NCBI GenBank assembly: GCA_000432775.1
Contig: HF990395.1
Span: 17,013 to 81,012 of the forward strand
Direction of reading: 5' to 3'
Length of the DNA stretch: 64,000 nucleotides
DNA from: Alistipes sp. CAG:831
GTDB lineage: Bacteria; Bacteroidota; Bacteroidia; Bacteroidales; UBA932
The notes under the pieces are model-generated. The model had not been told where the DNA came from and did not search any database. It saw only the letters and a list, made by a program, of their open reading frames with translations. Every line of letters starts with the position of its first letter. The first letter of the stretch is position 1. A program made the translations under genes and the position numbers. Of the stretch, positions 25,539-34,698 are shown in pieces.

Positions 25539-26108
25539 ATGAAACGCATTGCTGTAATTTCAGTCATCGCGGCATTACTGCTGACATTCAGCTTCCCCTC
25601 GTGGGGCCAGAGATGGAGCATTGCCACCAATCTGCTGGACTATGCCGACTTTATAACATTGAACGTGGAAGTGGGAGCATCTGTCCACCAGCACTGGACT
25701 GTTTCCGTAAAAGGAAGATACAACCCGTTCAGTTTCCCCACACGGCTGAATGAGGCAGGAAGAATTCAGAACCGGACAGGCTCTGTCGCGGCAGGGTTCA
25801 AATACTGGCCCTTCTTCGTGTACTCCGGATTTTATTACGGAGGAAGGGTTCAATGGAGCAGGTACAACAGCGGCGGCATTTTCTCCCCTGCATCAGAAGA
25901 AGGTGATGCCCTGGGTCTTGGAGTCAATTTCGGCTATTCCCTGCTGCTGACCAAACATCTGAATATAGAATTCGGGATAGGGCTATGGTTCGGCGGTACC
26001 AGTTACAGGCAGTACGGGACGACTGCCTGCGGGAAACTCCTGGACCATGGCATCAAGGCATTCGCCGCTCCCAACGACGTACAGATAAATCTTTTATATA
26101 CATTCTGA
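25539..26108 (+). CDS. DUF3575-like outer-membrane protein
   Basis: A 189-residue protein with a signal peptide (about 1-24, ending PSWGQ). A barrel-like mature part starts WSIATNLLDYADFITLNVEVG, close to the DUF3575 pattern, and ends in the aromatic strand VQINLLYTF. In Bacteroidales such proteins commonly precede an OmpA-like or fimbria-assembly partner, and here an OmpA-like gene follows after 1 base. It begins 25 bases after the candidate small RNA terminator. Function unknown, probably outer-membrane assembly or anchoring. Confidence 0.75.
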   Translation: MKRIAVISVIAALLLTFSFPSWGQRWSIATNLLDYADFITLNVEVGASVHQHWTVSVKGRYNPFSFPTRLNEAGRIQNRTGSVAAGFKYWPFFVYSGFYYGGRVQWSRYNSGGIFSPASEEGDALGLGVNFGYSLLLTKHLNIEFGIGLWFGGTSYRQYGTTACGKLLDHGIKAFAAPNDVQINLLYTF

Positions 26109-26109
26109 T

Positions 26110-28113
26110 ATGAAACGGATAACTTTCGCTCCGGCAATAGCAGCCGTTACAGCCGGTCTGGTCCTGCAGGCTTCCTGTGCTGTTTCTGTACGAAGGAATG
26201 TAAGAATCCTTGAAAGGGACAGCCTGAGTGCGCAACTGCTCCTGCCGGCTGAAGAGGACGATGCTTTCAGCCAGCAGGATACTTACAATTTTATGATGGA
26301 TGATTCGACCTCTTCCGACACACTCACCATTGTCGGTCCTGACGGAGAGAGGGTTTTCTTCATGAAAGCGACAATGGACTCATCCGGAACGATCCACGCA
26401 GCGGAAGAACTGCGCGGAGTGGTGGTCACAGCCAGATTCAAGAATATTCCCGAGCGCAACGGCATGGTCCGCATAGCCTTCGACGTACGTGTCCCGTCAA
26501 GGATGCTGAATCCTCACTGGCAGGTAAGGCTCAGGCCCGAGGCCGTAATTATGGAAGATACCGTCACACTCGAGGAAGTACATATTACAGGACACGAGTA
26601 CCGTGACCGTCAGATCCGAGGTTATGAACTATACAACCGCTTTCTCGCATCTGTCATTACGGACTCCGCGTATCTTGTTCACACCGGTCTGCTGGAGAAA
26701 TTTATCCAGCGCAATATTCCATTGCTCGCGGAACTGAAGGAAGATTCGTCCGCAGTAAATCCCGCCGTGGTAAAGGGATTGTTCGGGATATCTTACAGGA
26801 CGGCCAGGGAACATTACCTCAAGCGTCTGGCCATCATGCGCAACAACAGAAGGCAGCAACGCCTTCCGGACAAATTCGAACAGTATGTCAGCGACCCTTA
26901 TATCCAGGAAGGAGTCCGTATTGACTCGGTAGTGACTGACGGAGGAAAAGACATAGTATACTGCTACAGCCAGAGTCTCAGCACCCGTCCTGGCCTGAGG
27001 AAGATAGACCTGGCAATAGAAGGCAGCATATTCTATGACGGAGAGTGCCGGTATACCATACCCTCGTCCGAGCCTCTGACTTTCTATGTCTCCTCTTTCG
27101 CGACTCTGGCCGAGAGCCGGGAAAAATACATCACGAGAGTAATAGAACGGAAAGTGGAGAGCAACACTACTGCCGCTCTGGATTTCAGGCCCGGGGAATA
27201 TGTGCTGGATGAGTCTTACAATGACAATCTCAGTGAGATACAGCACATCAAATCCAGCATTGACGGACTTATTGAGAACCGCGAGTTCGATATAGACAGT
27301 TTGGTAATAACAGCGACATGCTCACCGGAAGGCAGTTATGCTCTGAACCGCTCTTTGGCCGGCCAGCGGGGAAAAGAGATTGCGCGGTATTTCCGGAATT
27401 ACGTGAGGGAATATAATATCCGGGCAGATTCCATGGAGCATGCGGAACTGGGCATAGTGCTCAATCTATCTGATGACGTATCAGAACCTTATTTCGAAGG
27501 CAGAATAACGGATTTTGATTTTATTGTCAAGCATATTCCCGAAGACTGGGACAGACTGACGGAACTTATACGCCAGGACAGCCTTATACAGGACAAATCC
27601 GGTATCCTGTCCATCTGCCGCACAGAATCCCCGGACATGAGAGAGACACTTCTGAGCGGACATGAAGAATATCTCTACATTAAGGAGACGCTATACCCTG
27701 TCCTGCGTGAGGTGCAGTTTGACTTTCATCTTCACAGGCGGGGAATGGTCAAGGACACCATTCATACTACCGAGCCGGACACTGTTTATTATGCAGGTCT
27801 CCAGGCAATCAGGGACAGAGACTATAAGAAAGCGGTACAGTATCTGGGAACATACAGGGACCTGAACAGCGCAGTAGCCTTCCTTGCTATGGACTATAAT
27901 GCATCCGCCATGCAGGTTCTGGAATCCCTGCCGGTATCCGGTAAACGGGATTACCTTATGGCTATAGCCCACTCGCGCAATGGCAATGAGCGGAAGGCTG
28001 TAGAATGTTTCATCAACGCCATAAGTCAGGATCCCTCCATGGCCTTCAGAGGAAATCTTGATCCTGAAATCAGCAGATTGATAGAGAAATACGATCTTTT
28101 GTCGTCCATGTAG
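26110..28113 (+). CDS. OmpA-like, TPR-containing surface protein
   Basis: A 667-residue protein with a hydrophobic N-terminal signal ending near LQASC, so it may be a lipoprotein (the -3 residue is Q, atypical). There is a beta-rich region at about 90-170 (NGMVRIAFDVRVPSRML). An OmpA-C-like region lies at about 370-450 (SLVITATCSPEGSYALNRSLAGQRGKEI). TPR-like helices lie at about 555-650 (AIRDRDYKKAVQYLG, NGNERKAVECFINAISQDP). The partner DUF3575-like gene lies 1 base upstream. Bacteroidales use such pairs beside fimbrillin genes, but no fimbrillin is found here. Role inferred as periplasmic anchoring or assembly. Confidence 0.62.
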   Translation: MKRITFAPAIAAVTAGLVLQASCAVSVRRNVRILERDSLSAQLLLPAEEDDAFSQQDTYNFMMDDSTSSDTLTIVGPDGERVFFMKATMDSSGTIHAAEELRGVVVTARFKNIPERNGMVRIAFDVRVPSRMLNPHWQVRLRPEAVIMEDTVTLEEVHITGHEYRDRQIRGYELYNRFLASVITDSAYLVHTGLLEKFIQRNIPLLAELKEDSSAVNPAVVKGLFGISYRTAREHYLKRLAIMRNNRRQQRLPDKFEQYVSDPYIQEGVRIDSVVTDGGKDIVYCYSQSLSTRPGLRKIDLAIEGSIFYDGECRYTIPSSEPLTFYVSSFATLAESREKYITRVIERKVESNTTAALDFRPGEYVLDESYNDNLSEIQHIKSSIDGLIENREFDIDSLVITATCSPEGSYALNRSLAGQRGKEIARYFRNYVREYNIRADSMEHAELGIVLNLSDDVSEPYFEGRITDFDFIVKHIPEDWDRLTELIRQDSLIQDKSGILSICRTESPDMRETLLSGHEEYLYIKETLYPVLREVQFDFHLHRRGMVKDTIHTTEPDTVYYAGLQAIRDRDYKKAVQYLGTYRDLNSAVAFLAMDYNASAMQVLESLPVSGKRDYLMAIAHSRNGNERKAVECFINAISQDPSMAFRGNLDPEISRLIEKYDLLSSM

Positions 28114-28134
28114 TAAAAATTTTCTAAAGTTTTT

Positions 28135-28165
28135 TTTGGTAGATAAAAAATATGCTCTATATTTG
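28135..28165 (+). promoter_or_regulatory. Promoter of tRNA-Val
   Basis: TTTG (28135-28138), 19 bases, TATATTTG (28158-28165). This is one of the best matches to the Bacteroidota consensus in the window, 15 bases before the mature tRNA 5' end. Confidence 0.7.
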
Positions 28166-28180
28166 CATCCGCAAAAGCAA

Positions 28181-28255
28181 GGGAGCATAGCTCAGTTGGT
28201 TTAGAGCGTCTGCCTTACAAGCAGAGGGTCGGGGGTTCGACTCCCTCTGCTCCCA
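28181..28255 (+). tRNA. tRNA-Val(TAC)
   Basis: A 75-nt cloverleaf. The acceptor GGGAGCA pairs with TGCTCCC, followed by discriminator A. The D-arm is AGCTCAGTTGGTTTAGAGC. The anticodon stem TCTGC/GCAGA has loop CTTACAA with anticodon TAC at 28216-28218, and the T-loop is GGTTCGACTCC. The 3' CCA is not encoded. It stands as a single-gene unit with its own promoter and terminator. Confidence 0.97.
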
Positions 28256-28261
28256 CTGAAA

Positions 28262-28300
28262 AAGAAGCAGTTACAGATACGTGACTGCTTCTTTTATTTT
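28262..28300 (+). terminator. Intrinsic terminator of tRNA-Val
   Basis: Stem AAGAAGCAGTTAC (28262-28274) pairs with GTGACTGCTTCTT (28281-28293) with one G-U pair and a 6-nt loop. A T-rich tract TTTATTTT follows. Confidence 0.8.
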
Positions 28301-28315
28301 CTACGGCTCATCGGG

Positions 28316-28354
28316 CTGCGGCAGCGGTAAGTTACGTTCTTACCGCTGCCGCAG
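28316..28354. repeat. Perfect 16-bp GC-rich inverted repeat
   Basis: CTGCGGCAGCGGTAAG (28316-28331) and its exact complement (28339-28354) enclose a 7-nt loop. It lies 24 bases beyond the yeiH-like stop on the minus strand and 15 bases beyond the tRNA terminator tract. There is no T-run on either side, so it is not a standard terminator; a 3' stabiliser or a protein site is possible. Confidence 0.65.
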
Positions 28355-28378
28355 GTGCCCGTCAAATGGAGCGCAATA

Positions 28379-29620
28379 TTACAAGGCAGGCTTGAGCACA
28401 CCGAACATCAGCATGGCCACCAACAGGGTAACGACGATATTGAAGCCCTGGGCGATGAGAAAGGCATAGAGAGGACGGCGGTTCTCCTTGCCGAAGATAT
28501 CCTTGAACCTGGTCTCGAGACCGATGCAGACGAAGGCTATGCTGAAAAGGGTATTCTGGAAACCTTTGGTGACTGTTCCGACAGTCTTTGCTGTTACCTC
28601 GTCCATACAGAAACTGAAAACAATGGAGGCCAGAATGAAACCTACCACGAACTTGGGGAAACGGTCCCAGATGACCTTTGCCGTAACCTTTTCCTGCTGA
28701 CCGGAAGGAGTGCCCTTATAGGACCATAGCAGGGATATGACGAAAGCTGCGACTCCAAGCAGTACGTTCTGGGAGGATTTGACGATGACGGCAGTCTTTG
28801 CCGCTGTCTCCCCTATCAGAGTTCCTGAGGCAGCTACCGCACCGGTGGTATCGATTGTGCCTCCGAGCCATGCGCCGGCCACTTCTTCACTGAGTCCCAT
28901 TACACTGGAAAGCCATGGCAGCAGATACATCATAGGGATGGCGATGATGAGTACCAGCGATATGATATAGGACAGCTTCTTATTGTCCCCCTTTATGACC
29001 CCGCAGGTAGCGATGGCGGCCGACACACCGCAGATGGATACTGCCGAAGAGAGCATTGTTCCCATTTCCGGATCAATCTTCATCCTCCTGCAGATCCAGA
29101 ATGCGAAGTACCACACCGTAAACACCACAATCAGAGACTGTGCCAGCCCATAAGCCCCCGACTCGAGCACTTCCTTGAAGAGAATCGTGGAGCCTAGGCA
29201 GATGATGCCTATCTTGATATAGAACTCGCTTTGAATAGCTGCCTTCATCCACTGCGGAACACCCACTGTGTTGCTTATCAGCAGGCCGAGGATGACCGAG
29301 AAGAATACCGGCTCCAGCCCGAGTTCCTTGAAAAATGGAACGGCGGCCAGCAGTTGCGCTCCGAAAGTAAGGAGGAATATCGCCAGCAGCGATAAGAAAA
29401 TGCCTTTTAGCGGACGACGAAGGGCAGCTGAGGTAGCGTATGTCAGAATCAGGATGAATACGAACATGTACATGGCAGAGAGCCAGTTGTCGGCTGCGCC
29501 TATGGACTTGGGCATTTGCGGCATCGAGGAGGGAAAAGCGGCCGCGAGGGCCAGAATGACGGCCCCTGCGATGACGATAATCCAGTCCTCAGATGCGAAT
29601 TGTCTGAGCCATTTTTTCAT
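28379..29620 (-). CDS. yeiH: YeiH-family putative sulfate exporter
   Basis: A 413-residue inner-membrane protein of the UPF0324/PSE family with about ten to eleven membrane helices. Signature segments include FFSVILGLLISNTVG (about 105), SAVSICGVSAAIATCGVI (about 195), AWLGGTIDTTGAVAASG (about 255) and FVCIGLETRF (about 375). It is annotated in relatives as a putative sulfate exporter, but the substrate is unproven. It starts at the ATG at 29620 (MKKWLRQF), preferred over an upstream in-frame ATG because it lies a suitable 21 bases after the predicted -7 element. It is divergent from pncB. Confidence 0.85.
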   Translation of the reverse strand: MKKWLRQFASEDWIIVIAGAVILALAAAFPSSMPQMPKSIGAADNWLSAMYMFVFILILTYATSAALRRPLKGIFLSLLAIFLLTFGAQLLAAVPFFKELGLEPVFFSVILGLLISNTVGVPQWMKAAIQSEFYIKIGIICLGSTILFKEVLESGAYGLAQSLIVVFTVWYFAFWICRRMKIDPEMGTMLSSAVSICGVSAAIATCGVIKGDNKKLSYIISLVLIIAIPMMYLLPWLSSVMGLSEEVAGAWLGGTIDTTGAVAASGTLIGETAAKTAVIVKSSQNVLLGVAAFVISLLWSYKGTPSGQQEKVTAKVIWDRFPKFVVGFILASIVFSFCMDEVTAKTVGTVTKGFQNTLFSIAFVCIGLETRFKDIFGKENRRPLYAFLIAQGFNIVVTLLVAMLMFGVLKPAL

Positions 29621-29641
29621 ATCTGTCAAATTTTGAGGCTG

Positions 29642-29679
29642 CAAAGATACTCAATCTTGGAGAAATCATCGTATCTTTG
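29642..29679. promoter_or_regulatory. Divergent promoters yeiH-like / pncB
   Basis: TATCTTTG occurs on both strands: minus 29649-29642 for the yeiH-like gene and plus 29672-29679 for pncB. They are 22 bases apart and point away from each other. Confidence 0.55.
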
Positions 29680-29705
29680 TTCTTTTAAGTGTGAAAAACA
29701 GCGCA

Positions 29706-30914
29706 ATGAGACAGATAATAACCCACTTCACCGACGATGACCTGTATAAGTTCACGATGTGCTGCGCGGTCATCGACAATTTTCCCAGAGCTCAGGTAAA
29801 ATATTCGTTCACCGACCGCGACGACACTGTCTATCCGGCCGGATTCGCTGAGGAACTTACCGGACAGATCGCTGCCCTGGAGGATGTTGTCATAACTCAG
29901 GAGGAGATAGATTTTATGCGCTGTCGGTGCAGTTATATTCCAGGATGGTTCTACAACTATCTGAAGGGCTATCGCTTCGACCACCGGTGGGTACGGGTAA
30001 GGCAGGATGAGGCGGGCCATCTCGAAATAGATATAGAAGGCAGCTGGGCAGATACCATACTGCTGGAGGTTAAAATCCTGGCCATCATCTCCGAGCTATA
30101 CTACATGTTCACGGGAGAGTGCCGTAAATTCGACTACAGCGCATACTACGGCAAGACATACCGCAAGGCCGAACGTCTGCTCGGGGCAGGCTGTGTCTAC
30201 AGCGACTTCGGCACACGCCGCAGGGCATCGTTCGAGGCTGAGGACACAGTCGTAAGGGCTATGAAGGACTGCGCGCTGAGCCGTGAGTGGCCCGGCCGGT
30301 TCGTCGGCACAAGCAATGTCTATCTGGCCATGAAATACGACCTCATCCCCGTAGGGACCATGGCACACGAGTTCATCTGCGCCATAGGGGGAATGTACGG
30401 TCCCCAGATGGCCAACCACATAGCCATGGACTGCTGGCGCAACACTTTCAGGGGAGCTCTCGGAACCTTCCTCTACGACAGTTTCGGCTGGGACATATTC
30501 AGCCTGAATTTCTCCGAAGACTTCGCCAACCTCTTCAAGGGCCTGAGGGTCGACAGCGGGGACAACCGGGAACAGCTCATGCGGATAGTGGACAAATACC
30601 GCTCTCTCGGCATCGACCCGCGCACAAAGCAAGTGATATTCAGCAACGCGCTGGACGTTGACCACGCCCTTGAGATTCAGAGCTACGCCGTAGACTACTG
30701 CCAGCCGTCGTTCGGTATCGGCACCCATTTCACCAACGATTTCGAAGGTGTAAGGCCCATGAACATCGTCATAAAGCTCATTGCCGCCAAAATCACCGAA
30801 TCCTGGTCTTTCTACAACGACACATGCAAGATCAGCGAGGACACCGGCAAGCACACCGGTCACCCCGAAGTCGTACGGCGTTTCATGCAGGCCCTCAATT
30901 TCAAGCAGCAATAA
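29706..30914 (+). CDS. pncB: Nicotinate phosphoribosyltransferase
   Basis: A 402-residue enzyme joining nicotinate to PRPP in the NAD salvage pathway. Typical segments are DDDLYKFTMCCAV at the N-terminus, SDFGTRRRASFE near 165, VGTSNVYLAMKYDLIPVGTMAHE near 200-222, RVDSGDNREQL near 282 and SFGIGTHFTND near 338. The ATG at 29706 fits the family start; a GTG 15 bases upstream is in frame but less likely. The flippase gene follows after 9 bases and may be read from the same promoter. Confidence 0.94.
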   Translation: MRQIITHFTDDDLYKFTMCCAVIDNFPRAQVKYSFTDRDDTVYPAGFAEELTGQIAALEDVVITQEEIDFMRCRCSYIPGWFYNYLKGYRFDHRWVRVRQDEAGHLEIDIEGSWADTILLEVKILAIISELYYMFTGECRKFDYSAYYGKTYRKAERLLGAGCVYSDFGTRRRASFEAEDTVVRAMKDCALSREWPGRFVGTSNVYLAMKYDLIPVGTMAHEFICAIGGMYGPQMANHIAMDCWRNTFRGALGTFLYDSFGWDIFSLNFSEDFANLFKGLRVDSGDNREQLMRIVDKYRSLGIDPRTKQVIFSNALDVDHALEIQSYAVDYCQPSFGIGTHFTNDFEGVRPMNIVIKLIAAKITESWSFYNDTCKISEDTGKHTGHPEVVRRFMQALNFKQQ

Positions 30915-30923
30915 GCGTAATAT

Positions 30924-32351
30924 ATGTCAAGTTCCGTCAGAACCAACTTTATATACAAGAGCATACTCACAGTATCCACTTACATAATAGGGCTGATTAC
31001 ATTTCCCTATATCACCCGAGTTCTGGGAGTAGAGAAGCTGGGTCTGGTCAACTTCGTAGACAATACCGTCAATTATTTCCTGCTCTTCGCCACCATGGGC
31101 ATATCTATCCTTGGAGTAAGGGAGACCGCATCCGGCAGGGCCGATCAGCAGAAACTGAACTCTGTCTTTTCCGGTATCCTTGGTATGAACATGCTGTTCA
31201 CTATAGGAGTACTGGCCGTCTACGTTGCAAGTATCCTTGCCGTACCACAGTTCCGTCAGTATTCCCAACTGTTCTGGGCCGGAGCAGCGAAGATAGTGTT
31301 CACCACCTTCCTTATCGAGTGGTTCTACACCGGCATAGAGAATTTCAAATACATAACCATCCGCTCGATAATAATAAAGACAGTGTACGTGGCTTCGGTT
31401 TTCATCTTCATAAAAGGTCCCGGAGACTATATCCTGTATTTTGTACTGACCGTCGCCAGCGTCGTGCTCAATGCCGCCGTCAACTTGGTCTACGCCCGCC
31501 GGTACGTGAGTTTCAGAGCGCGCGACATATTTCCTCTCAGGTTTCTCAAGGAGAATCTGACCCTTGGCACCTACCTCATTCTCAACTCCATGTATTCCAC
31601 CTTCAACGTCATCTTCCTGGGATTTGTCTCTGATAATGTCCAGGTGGGATACTACACTACGGCATTCAAGCTGTATTCAATAGTACTGGCTTTCTTCACC
31701 GCATTCACCAACGTAATGCTGCCCAGAATGAACGCCCTGCTTTCCATGAACGACAGGGAAGGTTTCCGCAGCATGGCGGACAACTCCTTCTCAATCCTAT
31801 ACACCTTCTCGATTCCGCTTATAATTTTCAGCATGATATTTGCGCCGCAGATAGTGAGAATTATAGCCGGCGAGGGATACGGGGAGGCAGTACTGCCTAT
31901 GACGGTGATTATGCCGGCGGCGCTGATGGTCGGCATAGCACAGATTCTGGCCGTCCAGATCCTGACCCCCCTGAAGAAGGACAATGTACTGCTGCTGGCA
32001 TCCGTTGTCGGCGCAGTTGCCGGTATAAGCCTGAACCTGGTACTGGTGCCTTGCCTGCACAGTATCGGCACTGCCGTCGTACTTCTGTGCTCGGAGACAG
32101 CAGTCACCTGCGTGTACATAGTCTATGTCCTCCGTCACAGCATCACGCCTCTTCATGCCGGCATCATAGGCCGGAGCTTGCTGACTGTGCTGCCGGCCGC
32201 CGCGATATGGGCCGCCGCCGCGATATTCATAGACCACCCCCTGCTCTCCATTGCCTCAGGCGCCGCTGTAGGCGCTCCCGTCTGGTACATCATCAATTCC
32301 AGGACACGGGGCAGCGCTCTTAAACTGCTAATAAAGAAAAGAAATGACTGA
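30924..32351 (+). CDS. Polysaccharide/oligosaccharide flippase (Wzx-like)
   Basis: A 475-residue membrane protein of the MATE-like polysaccharide biosynthesis family with 12-14 predicted helices. The first helices contain ITFPYITRVLGVEKLGLVNF, a pattern seen in RfbX/Wzx flippases. It probably moves a lipid-linked oligosaccharide across the inner membrane. It sits directly downstream of pncB and overlaps the following glycosyltransferase by 8 bases. The pair probably serves one glycan, but no larger polysaccharide cluster is present, so the glycan is unknown. Confidence 0.85.
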   Translation: MSSSVRTNFIYKSILTVSTYIIGLITFPYITRVLGVEKLGLVNFVDNTVNYFLLFATMGISILGVRETASGRADQQKLNSVFSGILGMNMLFTIGVLAVYVASILAVPQFRQYSQLFWAGAAKIVFTTFLIEWFYTGIENFKYITIRSIIIKTVYVASVFIFIKGPGDYILYFVLTVASVVLNAAVNLVYARRYVSFRARDIFPLRFLKENLTLGTYLILNSMYSTFNVIFLGFVSDNVQVGYYTTAFKLYSIVLAFFTAFTNVMLPRMNALLSMNDREGFRSMADNSFSILYTFSIPLIIFSMIFAPQIVRIIAGEGYGEAVLPMTVIMPAALMVGIAQILAVQILTPLKKDNVLLLASVVGAVAGISLNLVLVPCLHSIGTAVVLLCSETAVTCVYIVYVLRHSITPLHAGIIGRSLLTVLPAAAIWAAAAIFIDHPLLSIASGAAVGAPVWYIINSRTRGSALKLLIKKRND

Positions 32352-33285
32352 CATACTACCTCTGGTAAGCATAATGATTCCTGCCTATAATCAGGAAAAA
32401 TACATTTCCCAGGCCATCGAATGTGCCTTGATGCAGGATTATCCCCGTCTCGAGATTGTCGTGGCCGACGACTGCTCCACGGACGGCACGGAAGAAGCAG
32501 CGCGCAGATACACCTCCGACCCCCGGTTCAGATATTTCCGCAACGAAGTCAACCTCGGACGGGTAGGAAACTATCGCAACACCCTGTGCAACAGGGTATC
32601 GGGCGAATGGGTCGTAAATCTGGACGGGGATGACTACTACACGGACAGTTCTTTCATCAGCAAGGCCGTGAAAGACATACTCTCACAAAAGAATGTAGTG
32701 TGCCTATACGGCAGAAAATACTATTTTGATGTCCTGAAAAAATACAGGCAGTACAGAATCAATGAACGCAGCTACTGCTTGCCCGGGAAGTTGTATCTAC
32801 AGAAATTCAATGAGATAGGTGAGTTTGCACATATGGTCACACTCTTCCGCCGGGACGTTGCGATAAGAGACGGAAAATGTTATACCATGAACAGCGTGCA
32901 GTCGGATTTTCACGCCCTCATCCGGCTCAGTATCTACGGCAACGTCATCATATCCTATACTCCTGGATACCAGTGGCGGAGACACGGCGACAATGCTTCG
33001 GTGTCCTTTCAGGATTTCAAGTTCAAATATCTTCAGAATCTCCGCACACAGGACAGAATAATGACTGACATTGGAGATGCTTTCACTCCAGAGGAAAAGG
33101 AACAGTGGCTCGCAGAATCACGCAACAGGGCCCGGAACACATACGTAATCGACACTCTCAAGAATGTCCGTACGTTCCGGGCTCTGCTGCTGGGGCTGCG
33201 CAATTTCCGCCTGGAGAAGACCTTTCTGATAATTTACCTCAAGGCCGTTCTGGCCATAGTCTTCAGAATTGACTGCTTCAGATAG
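32344..33285 (+). CDS. Family 2 glycosyltransferase
   Basis: A 313-residue GT-A fold inverting glycosyltransferase. The nucleotide-sugar site starts LVSIMIPAYNQEKYISQAIE (residues 7-26), with VADDCSTDGTEE (about 40) and the DxD-type WVVNLDGDDYYTD near 95. The C-terminal half includes WRRHGDNASVSF, and the end is hydrophobic (FLIIYLKAVLAIVF), suggesting membrane association. It adds a sugar to a lipid-linked acceptor; donor and acceptor are unknown. It is coupled to the flippase by an 8-base overlap. A 5-base gap separates it from the convergent nhaD. Confidence 0.87.
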   Translation: MTDILPLVSIMIPAYNQEKYISQAIECALMQDYPRLEIVVADDCSTDGTEEAARRYTSDPRFRYFRNEVNLGRVGNYRNTLCNRVSGEWVVNLDGDDYYTDSSFISKAVKDILSQKNVVCLYGRKYYFDVLKKYRQYRINERSYCLPGKLYLQKFNEIGEFAHMVTLFRRDVAIRDGKCYTMNSVQSDFHALIRLSIYGNVIISYTPGYQWRRHGDNASVSFQDFKFKYLQNLRTQDRIMTDIGDAFTPEEKEQWLAESRNRARNTYVIDTLKNVRTFRALLLGLRNFRLEKTFLIIYLKAVLAIVFRIDCFR

Positions 33286-33290
33286 ACCGC

Positions 33291-34655
33291 CTATAACAGC
33301 GATACCAGGAAGTGCTGCAGGATGTAGACCGCGATGCCGGCGAAATAGCCGAGCAGGGCGAGCAGGCTGATCTTCTTGAAGTACCAGATAATGTTGATAT
33401 TCTCCAGCCCCATAGCCACAACACCTGCCGATGAGCCGATGATAATGATGCTTCCGCCGGTACCTGCGCAGTATGCGAGCATGTGCCAGAAAGTACCGTC
33501 CACCAGGAAGTTGGACAGATAGGCCGGATCGGCTGACGCTGCAAGCGCTGCTGCATCGGGAATGGGGAACATGCCGATGCTTGCCGCAACCAGAGCCGAG
33601 TTGTCCACGACAGATGAAAGCAGGCCGATAATGGTGCTGATGGCATAAGCGTTGTGAACGCCGTTATTGAGCCCCTCGGCCATAGTACTGAGGACGCCCG
33701 CTGTTCCGAGAGCGGACACGGACATCAGGATACCGAGAAGGAAGAGCACGGTAGGCATATCGAGCTGCTTGATAATCTTGGACACCCTGTTTTTCAGCGA
33801 TTCGGCAACCTCCTTCTTCTTCTTGTACATCATATCTGTATAAATCCACATAATCGCCAGTGCGAACATCACTCCTATATAGGGAGGCAGGCCGACGGCA
33901 CTCTTGAACACCGGAACCAGAATAAGGAGCACGACTCCCAGTGTAAGAATCGTACGGCTCTCCCTGCCGGTGATATATGAGGGTCTGAATGCAGCTTCCT
34001 CGTTTGTCTGCTGCTCGGCTATCACGCCTTTGAGGAATCTGGCAGCGATGGCAACCGGAAGATACAGACAGACAAGGGAGGGCACTATCAGGGACTTCAT
34101 CAGGTCAAGCGAAGTGACATTGCCTTTCATCCACAGCAGGATGGTGGATACGTCTCCGATAGGCGACCACGCACCGCCGCAGTTGGCCGCGATAACGATA
34201 ATCGAAGCGAAGAGCCAGCGTTCCTTGTAGTTGGTGATCATTCTCCGAAGAAGCATCACCATAACGATAGTCGTTGTCATGTTGTCCAGCACGGAGGACA
34301 TAAGAAATGTGATGGTGGCCAGCAGCCACAGCAGACGGGTCTTCTTACGGGTTGTGATGTGTTTGGTGATGACCTCGAATCCGCCGTGGGTATCTATGAT
34401 GTCCACGATAGTCATCGCACCTATGAGGAAGACCAGTATCTCGCAAGTGCTGCCGAGGGCACTCAGCAGGTCCGACGATACCCTGGCATGGTCCAGAGAT
34501 GGATTAATGGATGTCGAAAAGAGGCTGAGAAGGCTCCACATCAGACAGCAGAGGAGGAGTGCAACGGATGATTTATTGATATTGATCCTATTTTCCATGG
34601 CTATCAGCACGTAAGCCAGGACAAAGAGCACAATCAATATAATTGCAAGATTCAT
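33291..34655 (-). CDS. nhaD: Sodium:proton antiporter NhaD
   Basis: A 454-residue inner-membrane transporter of the NhaD/ArsB superfamily with about 12 helices. Distinctive segments are LVFLIGAMTIVDIIDTHGGFE (about 75-95), MSSVLDNMTTTIVMVML (about 118-135), AANCGGAWSPIGDVSTILLW (about 158-178) and SSVVDNSALVAAS (about 340). The two VLDN/VVDN half-sites reflect the internal repeat of this superfamily. It exchanges Na+ for H+ to manage pH and sodium. It follows folC by 43 bases on the same strand. Confidence 0.9.
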   Translation of the reverse strand: MNLAIILIVLFVLAYVLIAMENRININKSSVALLLCCLMWSLLSLFSTSINPSLDHARVSSDLLSALGSTCEILVFLIGAMTIVDIIDTHGGFEVITKHITTRKKTRLLWLLATITFLMSSVLDNMTTTIVMVMLLRRMITNYKERWLFASIIVIAANCGGAWSPIGDVSTILLWMKGNVTSLDLMKSLIVPSLVCLYLPVAIAARFLKGVIAEQQTNEEAAFRPSYITGRESRTILTLGVVLLILVPVFKSAVGLPPYIGVMFALAIMWIYTDMMYKKKKEVAESLKNRVSKIIKQLDMPTVLFLLGILMSVSALGTAGVLSTMAEGLNNGVHNAYAISTIIGLLSSVVDNSALVAASIGMFPIPDAAALAASADPAYLSNFLVDGTFWHMLAYCAGTGGSIIIIGSSAGVVAMGLENINIIWYFKKISLLALLGYFAGIAVYILQHFLVSLL

Positions 34656-34698
34656 ATTATTTTTAACTTTTTTGTTTTATTACTATAACTATTTTGTT

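Noticed and set aside
28181..28255. tRNA gene as an integration site for a mobile element
   Set aside because: No integrase, no repeat of the tRNA 3' end and no change in gene character are seen on either side.
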